Positions 26,137 through 35,841 of a stretch of 64,000 bases of DNA are shown here, in pieces. A model generated the notes under the pieces. That model was not told the origin of the DNA and ran no database searches. It saw only the letters and a list, made by a program, of their open reading frames with translations. Every line of letters begins with the position of its first letter. Within the stretch, counting starts at the first letter, position 1. A program made the position numbers and the translations under genes. This DNA is from Microbacterium sp. LWO14-1.2 (GTDB taxonomy: Bacteria; Actinomycetota; Actinomycetes; Actinomycetales; Microbacteriaceae): the NCBI RefSeq assembly GCF_038397715.1, contig NZ_CP151633.1, positions 1,240,001 to 1,304,000 of the forward strand, given 5' to 3'.

Positions 26137-27597
26137 TTACTGCAGCGCAGAGGTGAGTCGTGCGAGGTTGTCGAGAACCGTGGAGCGCAGCGGCTGTTGC
26201 ATCCACTCGTCCAGCGTGAGCTCGCGGCTGAGCGACCGGTACTCGTCTTCGACCTCGCGCATCTCCGACACGAACTCCTCGCCTCGAACGAGCATCGACA
26301 CCTCGAGATTGAGACCGAACGACCGCATGTCCATGTTGCTCGACCCGATCACCGCGACCTGATCGTCGATCGTGAGGCTCTTGGTGTGCAGGATGAACGG
26401 CTTGCGGTACATCCAGATCCGCACGCCCGCTCGCAGCAGCACCTCGTAGTAGCTGCGCTGGGCGTGGTAGACCATCGCCTGGTCGCCCTCCTCGGAGACG
26501 AACAGCTCGACCTCGACGCCGCGGTCGACCGCCGCGGTCACCGCGAGCAGCAACGCCTCGTCCGGTACGAAGTACGGGCTCACGATCATGATCTTCTGCT
26601 TGGCCGCGTACAGCAGACCGAGGAAGAGCCGCAGGTTGTTCTCGACCTCGAACCCGGGGCCGGACGGCACCACCTGACAGTCGAGGTCGCCGGAACCGGC
26701 CTCGGCGTGTGAGATGTCGATCTCCTGCAGCACCTCGTCGGTCTCGCTGTACCAGTCGCTGAGGAAGATCGCGTTCACGCTCAGCACGACCGGACCGTCG
26801 ATGCGGACCATGAGGTCGACCCAGTGCAGCCCGCGCTTGATGTTCTTGGGGAGGTTGTACGTCGAGTCCGTGACGTTCTGCGAGCCGAGGAAGGCGACCT
26901 TGCCGTCGACGACGAGGAGCTTGCGGTGGTTGCGCAGGTCGGGCCGCTGCATACGCCCCTTGAAGGGCTGCACCGGCAGCATCAGGTGCCAGTCGGCGCC
27001 CATGCGGTTGAGCCGGGCGATCGTCGCCTTGTACCGCGGCTTCCACCTGTTGGCCCAGTGATCGAGCAGCACGCGCACGTGCACACCCCGCTCGGCGACC
27101 TCCTCCAGGGCCCGGAAGAAGTTGTCGGTCGAGGCGTCGGATTGCAGGATGTAGAACTCGACGTGCACGTAGTCGTCCGCGGTGCGGATCGCGTCGGCCA
27201 TGGCGTCGAGCGACTCCTGGTACCCGCCGATCAGGTGGGCGCCGTTGTCGCCGGAGATCGGGAGGGCGCCGAGTCGGTGATTCATCTCGACGAGCGGTGG
27301 GAACCAGCTCGGTGCGTCAGGACGCAGGGTGCCGAAGTGCAGGTGCTCGCTGGTCTCGGCGATGTACTCGTTGATCTGATCCTGCTTGCGGCGGCGCGCA
27401 CGCGGCAGCCGCGGGTTCCCGATCAGGATGAAGAGGAAGACGCCCACGAACGGGATGAAGAACACCGCCAGCAGCCAGGCCATCGCAGCGGTCGGGCGGC
27501 GGTTGCGCGGGATGACGATGATCGCCGTGATGCGGATCGCCAGATCGAGCAGCAGGAGGAAGCCGGTGATCCACCAGCCCCAGCTCTCGGTCGTCAT
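26137..27597 (-). CDS. cls: Cardiolipin synthase (phospholipase D family)
   Basis: 486 aa. Two N-terminal transmembrane helices (about residues 8-28 and 40-60) with the family-typical RRPTAAMAWLLAVFFIPFVG, then two HKD motifs: NHRKLLVVDGKVAFLGSQN near 222 and HTKSLTIDDQVAVIGSSN near 402. The enzyme condenses phosphatidylglycerol to cardiolipin at the membrane. Length is standard for bacterial Cls. Neighbours do not suggest an operon. Confidence 0.92.
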   Translation of the reverse strand: MTTESWGWWITGFLLLLDLAIRITAIIVIPRNRRPTAAMAWLLAVFFIPFVGVFLFILIGNPRLPRARRRKQDQINEYIAETSEHLHFGTLRPDAPSWFPPLVEMNHRLGALPISGDNGAHLIGGYQESLDAMADAIRTADDYVHVEFYILQSDASTDNFFRALEEVAERGVHVRVLLDHWANRWKPRYKATIARLNRMGADWHLMLPVQPFKGRMQRPDLRNHRKLLVVDGKVAFLGSQNVTDSTYNLPKNIKRGLHWVDLMVRIDGPVVLSVNAIFLSDWYSETDEVLQEIDISHAEAGSGDLDCQVVPSGPGFEVENNLRLFLGLLYAAKQKIMIVSPYFVPDEALLLAVTAAVDRGVEVELFVSEEGDQAMVYHAQRSYYEVLLRAGVRIWMYRKPFILHTKSLTIDDQVAVIGSSNMDMRSFGLNLEVSMLVRGEEFVSEMREVEDEYRSLSRELTLDEWMQQPLRSTVLDNLARLTSALQ

Positions 27598-27687
27598 CGC
27601 TCCCTCTCGGCCCGCAGCGGGGATCGCGGGGAGCGGATGCTCGACCCGGTGTCTTCGCTACACAGTAGCCGATGGGTAGGACGCCGC

Positions 27688-27861
27688 TCAGGGGCGCGGG
27701 GGCAGTCCACGTGCGGCGCGCTCCTCGGCCTCGATGCGCGCATGCACCTTGCGCTCGGTGCGGTCGAAGCGGAGGATTCCGCGGAGCACGAAGAAGAACA
27801 CGACGCTGACCCCGATCGTCGGGAGGATCGACCAGGCGACCGCGAGCCAGAAGTTCTCCAT
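27688..27861 (-). CDS. Small single-pass membrane protein
   Basis: 57 aa: MENFWLAVAWSILPTIGV begins a hydrophobic helix (about residues 5-28), then a basic/acidic amphipathic tail (RTERKVHARIEAEERAARG). Too small for family assignment. The start at 27861 has GGAGGC nearby. It is divergent from the DUF4192 gene and 90 nt upstream of cls on the same strand. Confidence 0.6.
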   Translation of the reverse strand: MENFWLAVAWSILPTIGVSVVFFFVLRGILRFDRTERKVHARIEAEERAARGLPPRP

Positions 27862-27973
27862 GCCTCCATGGTACGCGAGCCACTGCTCCTGCACATTCGC
27901 CGCTTCCCAGGGATCCGGCCCGGAGCCTGTGGAATCGCCCCGCAGCGGGCGTGCACTCGACCACACTCGGCGC

Positions 27974-29092
27974 ATGACCACCGTGCTCCGCGCCTCCAGC
28001 TCCTCCGACTTCCTCCGCATCATCCCCTCCCTCGCCGGCTTCACCCCGCGCGAGAGCCTCGTCCTGCTGCCGTTCCACGCGACCAGGACGACGGGAGCGC
28101 TGCGGCTCGACCTCCCCCGCGACGAGGTCGAGCTCTCCGAGTACGCCGACACCGCCGTCGCACTGGTCGCGAGGGTGGAGCGGACGGATGCCGTGGCCCT
28201 CGTCGTCTACACGGATGACGAGGCGCAGTCCACCCGCGACGGCGTCGTGCTCCCGTTCGCGGTCGAGGTGGAGGTGGTGCTGGGGTGCGCGTCCGACGCC
28301 GGACTCCACATCGTCGACGCTCTGTGCGTGACTCCTTCGGGGTGGGCGAGCTACCTCGTGGACGAACCGGAGCTGGAGGAGTTCGACGACGCGCCCGCTC
28401 CCCGGGTGCGCGGGATCGGCGACGTGTCGGGCGATCAGTGGGCCGGCGCCGCCCTCCCCGACGCCGACTTCGCGGAGCGGGAGCGCGTCGGGCGCGCGCT
28501 GCTCCGGATCGCGGACGTGCTCGACCGCGGGGACGACGATCTGCCGACGGCGCGCGACGATCCGCAGACCCTGGCCGCCGTCCTTCTGCTCGACGACGTC
28601 CCGGTGTTCTTCGAGGCGGTGCTGGCGATGCGCGAGGAGCTTCCGACCTTCGCGACGGCGGCGCTGCTGTGGTGCCTCGACAGACCGCTGCTGCGCGACG
28701 TCGCCCTCACGCAGTGGGCCACCGACATCCTCGGCGGCGTCCGCACGCTCGACGCCCAGCTGGGCTTCGCCGAGAACCGCACGGCGGTGCCGGACGACCT
28801 CGGCGAGGTGTTCCTCGGCCGCGGGCCCCGCCCGGACCCCGATCGGCTGGAGCAGGCGCTCGCCGTCGTCCGGGCTGCGGCCGCCCGTGCACCCCGCGCG
28901 TCACGACCCGGTCCGCTCACGGCAGCGGCTTGGCTGTCGTGGGCGCTCGGCCGGTCCAGCCATGCCGGTCGCTACCTCGACATGGTCGGCGAGATCGATC
29001 CCGAGTACGGGCTCGCGCAGCTCCTCGCGACCATGATCGGCGCGGCGGTGCTGCCCGAGTGGGCGTTCCGCCGCGGTGAGACGGCGGCCTGA
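27974..29092 (+). CDS. DUF4192 domain-containing protein
   Basis: 372 aa. The opening LRASSSSDFLRIIPSLAGFTPRESLVLLPF is the typical start of the actinobacterial DUF4192 family of unknown function. No signal peptide or membrane helix. A C-terminal helical part ends in YGLAQLLATMIGAAVLPEW, also conserved in the family. The ATG at 27974 is the only start that begins at the domain edge. It ends 9 nt from the convergent lysS stop. Confidence 0.85.
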   Translation: MTTVLRASSSSDFLRIIPSLAGFTPRESLVLLPFHATRTTGALRLDLPRDEVELSEYADTAVALVARVERTDAVALVVYTDDEAQSTRDGVVLPFAVEVEVVLGCASDAGLHIVDALCVTPSGWASYLVDEPELEEFDDAPAPRVRGIGDVSGDQWAGAALPDADFAERERVGRALLRIADVLDRGDDDLPTARDDPQTLAAVLLLDDVPVFFEAVLAMREELPTFATAALLWCLDRPLLRDVALTQWATDILGGVRTLDAQLGFAENRTAVPDDLGEVFLGRGPRPDPDRLEQALAVVRAAAARAPRASRPGPLTAAAWLSWALGRSSHAGRYLDMVGEIDPEYGLAQLLATMIGAAVLPEWAFRRGETAA

Positions 29093-29101
29093 GTGCGCGC
29101 T

Positions 29102-30628
29102 CTACTTGACGAGCGGGAACAGGATCGTCTCACGGATGCCGAGGCCCGTGATCGCCATGAGCAGACGGTCGATGCCCATGCCCATCCCGCCGGACGGCGG
29201 CATGCCGTGCTCGAGCGCGCGCAGGAACTCCTCGTCCACCGGCATGGCCTCGACGTCACCGCGGGCCGCGAGCTTCGCCTGCTCGACGAAGCGCTCCCGC
29301 TGGATGACGGGATCGACGAGCTCGGAATATCCCGTCGCGAGCTCGAAGCCGCGGATGTAGAGATCCCACTTCTCGACGACGCCCTCGATCGAACGGTGCT
29401 CGCGCACGAGGGGCGACGTGTCGACGGGGAAGTCCATCACGAAGGTCGGGCGCACGAGGCCGGGCTTCACGAAGTGCTCCCACAGCTCCTCGACGAGCTT
29501 GCCGTGCGTGGCCTGCGCGGGCAGGTCGACGCAGTTCTCCTCGGCGAAGGCGATGAGGTCGTCGACCGAGTCCTGCGGAGTCACGATGCGACCCGAGGCC
29601 GCCGAGAGCGAGTCGTACATCGAGATGCGGTCCCACTCGCCGCCGAGGTCGTACTCGGTGCCGTCGGCCCACGTCACGGTGGTCGAGCCGGCCACGGCGA
29701 TCGCCGCCTGCTGCACCAGCTCCTGCGTCAGCTCGGCCATCTGCCGGTAGTCGCCGTACGCCTGGTACGCCTCGAGCATCGCGAACTCCGGGCTGTGCGT
29801 GGAGTCGGCGCCCTCGTTGCGGAAGTTGCGGTTGATCTCGAAGACCCGCTCGATGCCGCCGACCACGGCACGCTTGAGGTAGAGCTCCGGAGCGATCCGG
29901 AGGTAGAGCTCGGTGTCGAACGCGTTCGAGTGCGTGACGAACGGGCGGGCGGAGGCACCGCCGTGCTGCACCTGCAGCATGGGCGTCTCGACCTCGAGGT
30001 AGTCGTGCCCGGCGAACGTCGCCCGCAGGCTGGCGTTGACTGCAGCGCGGGCGCGCACGGTGGTCCTGGCCTGCTCGCGCACGATCAGGTCGAGGTAGCG
30101 GCTGCGAACGCGGCCCTCTTCGCTCAGCTCGGCGTAGGCGTTCGGCAGCGGGAGGATCGCCTTCGACGCGATCGCCCATCCGTCGGCCATGATCGACAGC
30201 TCGCCGCGGCGGCTCGAGATGACCTCGCCGTGCACGAAGACGTGGTCGCCCAGGTCGACGTACTCCTTCCAGTCGGCGAGCGACTCCTCGCCGACGTTCG
30301 CGAGCGAGATCATCGCCTGGATGCGCGAGCCGTCGCCGGCCTGCAGCGTCGCGAAGCACAGCTTCCCCGTGTTGCGGCTGAACACCACGCGGCCGGCGAC
30401 TCCCGCCAGCACACCGGTCTCGGCTCCCGCCTCGAGGTCGCCGTACTCGGCGCGCAGCGCCGGGATCGTGTGCGTCACGGGCACGCCGACCGGGAACGCC
30501 CCGCCCCCGGCATCCGCACGCTTCGCGATCAGTCGCTCGCGCTTGGCGAGGCGCACGGCCTTCTGCTCGTGCGCGTCCTCATCGGTGGCGTCGGTGGTCT
30601 GCTCGGGCGCGGCGGACGCGTCAGTCAT
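29102..30628 (-). CDS. lysS: Lysyl-tRNA synthetase, class II
   Basis: 508 aa. An N-terminal OB-fold anticodon domain (RVVFSRNTGKLCFATLQ) is followed by the class II core: motif 2 RVFEINRNFRNEGADSTHSPEF and motif 3 GMGMGIDRLLM near the C-terminus. The PSGGMGMGIDR signature distinguishes LysRS-II. An acidic N-terminal leader of about 25 residues precedes the fold. Standard length. Confidence 0.96.
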   Translation of the reverse strand: MTDASAAPEQTTDATDEDAHEQKAVRLAKRERLIAKRADAGGGAFPVGVPVTHTIPALRAEYGDLEAGAETGVLAGVAGRVVFSRNTGKLCFATLQAGDGSRIQAMISLANVGEESLADWKEYVDLGDHVFVHGEVISSRRGELSIMADGWAIASKAILPLPNAYAELSEEGRVRSRYLDLIVREQARTTVRARAAVNASLRATFAGHDYLEVETPMLQVQHGGASARPFVTHSNAFDTELYLRIAPELYLKRAVVGGIERVFEINRNFRNEGADSTHSPEFAMLEAYQAYGDYRQMAELTQELVQQAAIAVAGSTTVTWADGTEYDLGGEWDRISMYDSLSAASGRIVTPQDSVDDLIAFAEENCVDLPAQATHGKLVEELWEHFVKPGLVRPTFVMDFPVDTSPLVREHRSIEGVVEKWDLYIRGFELATGYSELVDPVIQRERFVEQAKLAARGDVEAMPVDEEFLRALEHGMPPSGGMGMGIDRLLMAITGLGIRETILFPLVK

Positions 30629-30731
30629 TCGGGGCTCCTCGGAAAGTCAGCTCCAGTCTACCGAGGCGGGCGGAGCGCTCCGGAGCCGCCAGATCCCGGC
30701 ATCGGGAAGCGAGCGTGGGTAGCCTCGAAGC

Positions 30732-32570
30732 ATGGCAGCCATCCGCTACGCTCCCGCTCTCGCCGCGATCGCGTTGGGCGGCACGGTCGCTCTCGCCCCG
30801 GCATCCGCTGTATCGGCGGCCGTTCCGACGCACTCGTCACACGCCGTGTCCGCGGCGGTCGGTGCCGACGTCGACGACTTCTCGTACGCCTCGTGGGACG
30901 CCCGCTACGAGGTCGGCCTGGACGCCGAGGGACGATCGCACATGCACGTCACGGAGACCTTGACCGCGCGCTTCCCCGACGCCGACCAGAACCGCGGCAT
31001 CGTGCGGGGCCTGCCGACGAGCTACCGGAACGCCTGGGTGGACCCGCAGATCCTCTCCGTCACAGACGAGCAGGGCGCGAACGTGCCCTACGAGACCGAC
31101 GAAGACGACGGCGTGCTGTACGTCCTCACGGGCGACGACGAGTACGTGCGGGGTCTCACGACCTACGTCATCGAATACGAGATGCGCGACATCATGCTCA
31201 CCGCGGACAACGGCGTCGACGAGTTCTACTGGGACCTCCTCCCTCTCGACAGCACCCAGCCGATCGAGTCGTTCCAGACCGAGATCGTCTTCGACCGCAC
31301 TCTGACCGACCGTCTCACCGGGAACGCGCGGTGCTACACCGGCCTCTCCGGTTCCACAGACGAGTGCCCGATCCTCTCCGGAGCGGATGCGTCGTCCTTC
31401 CGCGTCGAGCAGGACTCCCTCGCTCCGGGCGAAGGCGTCACCGTCGCGATCGGATTCGAGCCGGGAACCGTGACGCAGCCCACGGCCCGTCAGCCGGATC
31501 CGGTCACCGACGTCGTTCCCGCGGTCGTCGGAGTCGGCGCGCTGGGGCTCTCGGTCGGCAGCTGGTTCGCCGTCTCGTCCTTCCGCCGCTCCCGACGGCG
31601 CGCCACGGGGATCGTCGTGGCGCAGTACGACGTCCCCGACTCCCTGCCGCCCCTGCTGGCCGCGGCGATCATCCCGGGCGCGAAGGATGCGATCCCCGCC
31701 GAGATCGTGCACCTCGCGGTCCGCGGCACGCTGCGCATCGAGGAAGGGGCGGATGCCGAGGAGCCCCGCCTGCGCCGGCTGCCCGGCTCGCGCATCCCCG
31801 ACCAGCTCGACGTCGAGGCACTCGACGCCCTGTTCGCCGAGGCCGACTCCGAGGGCGTGGCCGACCTGCCCTCGTCGAGCGAGACCTTCGCCGCACGCAT
31901 GACCGCCCTCACGCAGCGGGGCACGGCGGAAGCCGCCGCCCGAGGGCTGACGACGAAGGCGCGGAGTCAAGGAGCCGTGATCCTGCAGTGGATCGCCATC
32001 GCGCTGGTGCTCGCCGGGTTCGGCATCGGACTGTTCGGGATCATCGCGGGCAGGGTCACCGCGATCCCCGCGTTCGTGGCCGTGTCGTTCGGCATCGTGC
32101 TCGTCCTCATCTCGAGCTTCTACGCCTTCTCGAAGCACACCGTGCTCACGCCGGAAGGAGCGCGTGAGCTCGAGTACCTGCAGGGCGTCCGGGAGTTCAT
32201 CCGCGTCGCCGAAGCCGACCGTCTGCGGATGCTGCAGTCGTACTCGGGTGCCGAGCGTCGACAGGACGGCGGCGCCGATGTGATCGTCGTGTACGAACGA
32301 CTGCTCCCGTACGCGATGCTGTTCGGCATGGAGGACGAGTGGGGCGCGGTTCTCGAGAACGCGTACGCCTCGGCTCAGCGCGGGGCAGGGTGGATCGGCG
32401 ACCCGACGTCTCCGTTCCTGCGCTCGCAGCTCGCCGCCTTCGCCGTCACCTCGCAGGCGGCTGCCACGTACTCGGCCCCGAGCGCGAGCACCTCGTCGAG
32501 CGCCGGCGGATCGTTCGGCGGCGGGTTCTCCGGCGGCGGCGGAGGCGGAGGATTCTCGGGCGGTCGCTGA
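30732..32570 (+). CDS. DUF2207 membrane protein with Gly/Ser-rich tail
   Basis: 612 aa. A signal peptide (about residues 1-30), an extracellular DUF2207 beta domain (YEVGLDAEGRSHMHVTET, then NRGIVRGLPTSY), a transmembrane helix near 265-285, a cytoplasmic region, and a helical hairpin near 415-455 (two hydrophobic segments). The C-terminus is the low-complexity FGGGFSGGGGGGG type typical of the family. Function unknown. It is divergent from lysS and convergent with the DUF2520 gene 16 nt away. Confidence 0.85.
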   Translation: MAAIRYAPALAAIALGGTVALAPASAVSAAVPTHSSHAVSAAVGADVDDFSYASWDARYEVGLDAEGRSHMHVTETLTARFPDADQNRGIVRGLPTSYRNAWVDPQILSVTDEQGANVPYETDEDDGVLYVLTGDDEYVRGLTTYVIEYEMRDIMLTADNGVDEFYWDLLPLDSTQPIESFQTEIVFDRTLTDRLTGNARCYTGLSGSTDECPILSGADASSFRVEQDSLAPGEGVTVAIGFEPGTVTQPTARQPDPVTDVVPAVVGVGALGLSVGSWFAVSSFRRSRRRATGIVVAQYDVPDSLPPLLAAAIIPGAKDAIPAEIVHLAVRGTLRIEEGADAEEPRLRRLPGSRIPDQLDVEALDALFAEADSEGVADLPSSSETFAARMTALTQRGTAEAAARGLTTKARSQGAVILQWIAIALVLAGFGIGLFGIIAGRVTAIPAFVAVSFGIVLVLISSFYAFSKHTVLTPEGARELEYLQGVREFIRVAEADRLRMLQSYSGAERRQDGGADVIVVYERLLPYAMLFGMEDEWGAVLENAYASAQRGAGWIGDPTSPFLRSQLAAFAVTSQAAATYSAPSASTSSSAGGSFGGGFSGGGGGGGFSGGR

Positions 32571-32586
32571 CCGCGTGCCGCGAGGG

Positions 32587-33291
32587 TCAGAGCAGCGGCG
32601 GCGGCCCGGAGGCGTCGCGCAGCGCACGCTCGACGGTCGACTGCACGAGCGCCGACAGGAACCCTCCGGCGTTCTCGACCCCGATCGCGCTGAGACGCGA
32701 GGTCGACTGCGCGATGATCGAGCGCGAGAACTCGGTGGCCGTCTGAATGGCATCCGCGTACGCGCTCCGGTCGGCCTCCGCGATCACCACCGGCTCGCAG
32801 CCGATCTCGACCGCGAGCGCCTGCGCGATCGGCAGCACCGCCGGCGGGGCGGTCACCGCCGCATAGCCGGCCTGGAGCTGACGCAGATCGATGGACGTGC
32901 CCGTGAACGTGATGGCCGGATGCACGGCCAGCGGGATCGCTCCCCGCTCGGCAGCCGGCCGGAGCACCTCGATCCCGTACCCGGGGTCGGTGTGCAGCAC
33001 GAGCTGCCCGATCTGCCATCCGCCGACCTCGGCGATGCCGGCGACGAGCGACGGCAGCTGATCGTGCGGGACGGCCACCACCACGAGCTCGCTGCGCCGG
33101 ACGACCTCGAGGGCATCGAGCACGGGCACATCGGGGAGCACCGCCGACGCCCGATCGTCGTCCGATCCGCTCGTGATCCCGGTGACCGCGTGACCGGCGC
33201 CCGCGAGAGCCGCCCCGATCACCGGACCGACGCGTCCCGCGCCGATGACACCGACGCCGAGTCGTCCGTCGCGGTTCGCGGGATCACTCAC
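32587..33291 (-). CDS. DUF2520/Rossmann-like oxidoreductase-fold protein
   Basis: 234 aa. The N-terminal NAD(P)-type Rossmann motif GVGVIGAGRVGPVIGAALAG (residues 11-30) is followed by a helical DUF2520 C-terminal domain with HPAITFTGTSIDL, the family signature. Such genes normally lie beside panC and folate genes; here panC is not next to it. The GTG start at 33291 overlaps the PH-protein stop by 8 nt. The reaction is unknown. Confidence 0.85.
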   Translation of the reverse strand: MSDPANRDGRLGVGVIGAGRVGPVIGAALAGAGHAVTGITSGSDDDRASAVLPDVPVLDALEVVRRSELVVVAVPHDQLPSLVAGIAEVGGWQIGQLVLHTDPGYGIEVLRPAAERGAIPLAVHPAITFTGTSIDLRQLQAGYAAVTAPPAVLPIAQALAVEIGCEPVVIAEADRSAYADAIQTATEFSRSIIAQSTSRLSAIGVENAGGFLSALVQSTVERALRDASGPPPLL

Positions 33292-35248
33292 CGTTCGACG
33301 CCGGGGGCGCAGGAGGCACGGGCGGTGCCGGCGGCGGCGCGACCGGCGGCACCGGAGGCTGCCCCACAGGCGGCGGCGCGACCGGAGGCACCGGAGGCTG
33401 ACCCACCGGCGGCGGCGCGACCGGAGGCACCGGAGGCTGGGTCACCGGCGGCGGCGCGACCGGAGGCACCGGAGGCTGCCCCACAGGCGGCGTCATCTCG
33501 GCCGCCGTGCGACGGGGTCCGTCGAGATCCGCCACGGCTGCGGCATCCGCTGCGTCGTAGGCGCCCCAGCGGTGGGTGTGGTCCATAGCCGCCGCAGCCG
33601 CCGCAGCCGTGCTCACGCCGTCGATGAGGAACAGCGCGTCCGGCATCTCCAGCGCCGAGATGTACCCGGTGATGATGCCCTGCACCGAGTGGATCTGCGC
33701 ACCGGAGACGCGCTGCGCACGATCGATGGGACCCTGCGACAGCGAGACGCCCTGCAGGCGGGCGAGAGGGAAGATCGCGAGCTTGCGCCAGATGACCCCG
33801 CGACGCAGCAGCAGACCGAAGTCGGTGAGGAAGTAGCCCTGCCGCTTCCACGAGATCGGGCGACGCCACCACGCGCGACGGGGCATGGTGCGGTACGGGT
33901 CGCCCTCGACCGGACCGAGGATGCCGTGCTCCCAGACGAGCGGGATGTCGGAGACCGGCGCATCGGGCAGCACCAGCGAGAGCACGCGCTCGACATCGGC
34001 GCGCTTGCCCACCGGGAGCACGACGTTGAACTGCTGCGCACTGCCCGACTGCTGCTGCGCCGCGCTCTTGCCGCTCATGCGGTTGATGCGGATCGTCCAC
34101 CAGCCGAACGGACGCCACAGGAGGGACTGCGACACCTCGACCGCGAAGATCCGTCCAGGGGGAAGCGTCTCGGTGACGGTCGTCAGCAGACCGTAGGTGA
34201 TGCGGACGCCGTCGGGGGTCGGTGCGATCGAGTACCGCAGCGACTTAGAGATCTGCGCCCAGGTGATACCGACCACGGCGATCACGAGCGGGATCCCCAT
34301 GCCGAGCCCGAGACCGAGCCCGATGAAGCTGCCGAGCGGCTCGCCGTCGAGCAGCGAACCGATCAGGATGCCACCGAAGGCGACGAGGAAGATCAGTCCG
34401 AAGAACACGAGCCAGAGCACGCTCGAGATGAGTTGCGAGCCGACGAGCCGTCCGGTCGGGATCTTGACCACGCTCTCCGGTTCGACATCGGCCAGATCGA
34501 CGCCGCCGATGAGACCGTTGACGCCCTCGTTCATCGAACCGACCAGTTGGGCGCGGGCCGAGGTCGGGGCCGAGCCCGCGGCATCCGCAGCCGTCCCCCG
34601 CGCACCCGGCGCACCGGCGACCGCCGACTGGCGGGCCGCGCGCGCCCCGGAGGCGAGGCGCAGGATGTCGGCGCGCACCGACTCCGCGCGCGCCGTGGCC
34701 AGGTATTCGAGCTCGACGTTGGAGTCGGTTCCCGCGCCGACGACCTCGAGCTTCGCGAGTCCGATGATGCGCGCGGGGAACGGACGCGTCAGGTTCACAC
34801 CCTGCACGCGGTCGAGCGGCGCGCGACGGTGCGAGCGGAAGATGATGCCCTTGCGCACCTCGACGTGGTCGCCCGTGATGCGGAACTGCTGGAAGCGCCA
34901 GACGAACCAGAAGATCGCCACGAGCACGGCCGCGAGCCCCAGCACGCCGAGCAGGACGACGAGGATGAGGTTGTTGGCCAGCACCCATTCGACGGGGTCG
35001 CCCTGACCGTACTGGTCGTAGTGGGCCTCTTCGGGCGTGAACAGGTCGACGAACCAGGCGATCAGACGGTCGCGCAGGTTGGCGATCGCGATTCCGGCGA
35101 CGATGATGAGCGCCAGCCCGCCTTTGAAGAGCGGGGTGAGCGGATGCATCCTGTGCCACTCGCCGTCCGCGAGCGTCGTGCGATCCCCCGACCGAGGCGG
35201 CGCCGGCACCGTGCCTGCGGCGGGCGGCGGGAGCTGCGGCTCGCTCAC
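33284..35248 (-). CDS. PH-domain (bPH2/YdbT-type) membrane protein with proline-rich repeat tail
   Basis: 654 aa from the GTG at 35246-35248. Pairs of transmembrane helices (about residues 30-50, 85-110, 245-300) alternate with three bacterial PH (DUF304/bPH2) domains, each with the signature R(A)PLDRVQGVNL or ARLQGVSLSQGPIDRA. The last ~65 residues are four tandem copies of a 13-residue GQPPVPPVAPPPV unit. The GTG overlaps the stop of the preceding PH gene (GTGA), so the two are coupled and probably act as a YdbS/YdbT-like pair. Function unknown. Confidence 0.85.
   Translation of the reverse strand: MSEPQLPPPAAGTVPAPPRSGDRTTLADGEWHRMHPLTPLFKGGLALIIVAGIAIANLRDRLIAWFVDLFTPEEAHYDQYGQGDPVEWVLANNLILVVLLGVLGLAAVLVAIFWFVWRFQQFRITGDHVEVRKGIIFRSHRRAPLDRVQGVNLTRPFPARIIGLAKLEVVGAGTDSNVELEYLATARAESVRADILRLASGARAARQSAVAGAPGARGTAADAAGSAPTSARAQLVGSMNEGVNGLIGGVDLADVEPESVVKIPTGRLVGSQLISSVLWLVFFGLIFLVAFGGILIGSLLDGEPLGSFIGLGLGLGMGIPLVIAVVGITWAQISKSLRYSIAPTPDGVRITYGLLTTVTETLPPGRIFAVEVSQSLLWRPFGWWTIRINRMSGKSAAQQQSGSAQQFNVVLPVGKRADVERVLSLVLPDAPVSDIPLVWEHGILGPVEGDPYRTMPRRAWWRRPISWKRQGYFLTDFGLLLRRGVIWRKLAIFPLARLQGVSLSQGPIDRAQRVSGAQIHSVQGIITGYISALEMPDALFLIDGVSTAAAAAAAMDHTHRWGAYDAADAAAVADLDGPRRTAAEMTPPVGQPPVPPVAPPPVTQPPVPPVAPPPVGQPPVPPVAPPPVGQPPVPPVAPPPAPPVPPAPPASNGE
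33326..33481 (-). repeat. Four tandem 39-bp coding repeats
   Basis: Four in-frame copies encode G/T-QPPVPPVAPPPV/A at the C-terminus of the PH-domain protein. The copies are nearly identical in DNA (CGGCGGCGCGACCGGAGGCA core), so the array could expand or contract by slippage. Confidence 0.85.
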
Positions 35249-35841
35249 AGGCCGGTCCGGCGGGTCTCGGCGACCTCGATGAGCGTGTCGCGCAGCGCTT
35301 CGGCAGCGGCCTGCGTGAGCCCCGGGATCTGCACGCCGGTGGTCGCGGCCGCGGTCACCATCTTCAGCTGCGTCACCCCGAACGCCCGGTCGAGCGGGCC
35401 CTGCGTGATGTCGACGAGCTGCATGCGGCCGTAGGGCACCGCGATCATGCGCTGCCACAGGATGCCCTTGCGGAAGACGATGTCGTCGTCGCGCAGCATG
35501 TACCCGATCGCCTTCGCCTGGCGCGGGAGGATGATCAGCGTGATCAGCGTGATCAGCACGATCACGCCGGCCGGGATCCACGCCCACGTCTGGTGCAGCG
35601 CGAGCGCGAGCACCGCCGCCACGACAGCGACGATCGCGATGAAGATCACGTTCTGCACGATCTGCGACACGACGTACCGCGGCGAGATCTGGTGCCAGAC
35701 GCCGTCGAGTTCGAGACGCGCCTCGCTGCGCACCGTGCGCAGCGCCGTGTAGGTGCCGGCGTCGAGGGCCGCGAGGTCAGTGACCTCCGCCGAGTTCAGC
35801 GGGGCCGGGGTCCCCGGCTCGGTCTCTGGGTTCTGAGTCAT
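35245..35841 (-). CDS. PH-domain (bPH2/YdbS-type) membrane protein
   Basis: 198 aa. Two transmembrane helices (about residues 60-80 and 85-105) precede one bPH2 domain (GYMLRDDDIVFRKGILW, VPYGRMQLVDITQGPLDRAFGV), the standard YdbS layout. The ATG at 35839-35841 lies inside the DUF3180 gene, giving an unusually long 65-nt overlap. No later start with a full N-terminus is apparent. It is coupled to the larger PH protein by a 4-nt overlap. Confidence 0.85.
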   Translation of the reverse strand: MTQNPETEPGTPAPLNSAEVTDLAALDAGTYTALRTVRSEARLELDGVWHQISPRYVVSQIVQNVIFIAIVAVVAAVLALALHQTWAWIPAGVIVLITLITLIILPRQAKAIGYMLRDDDIVFRKGILWQRMIAVPYGRMQLVDITQGPLDRAFGVTQLKMVTAAATTGVQIPGLTQAAAEALRDTLIEVAETRRTGL

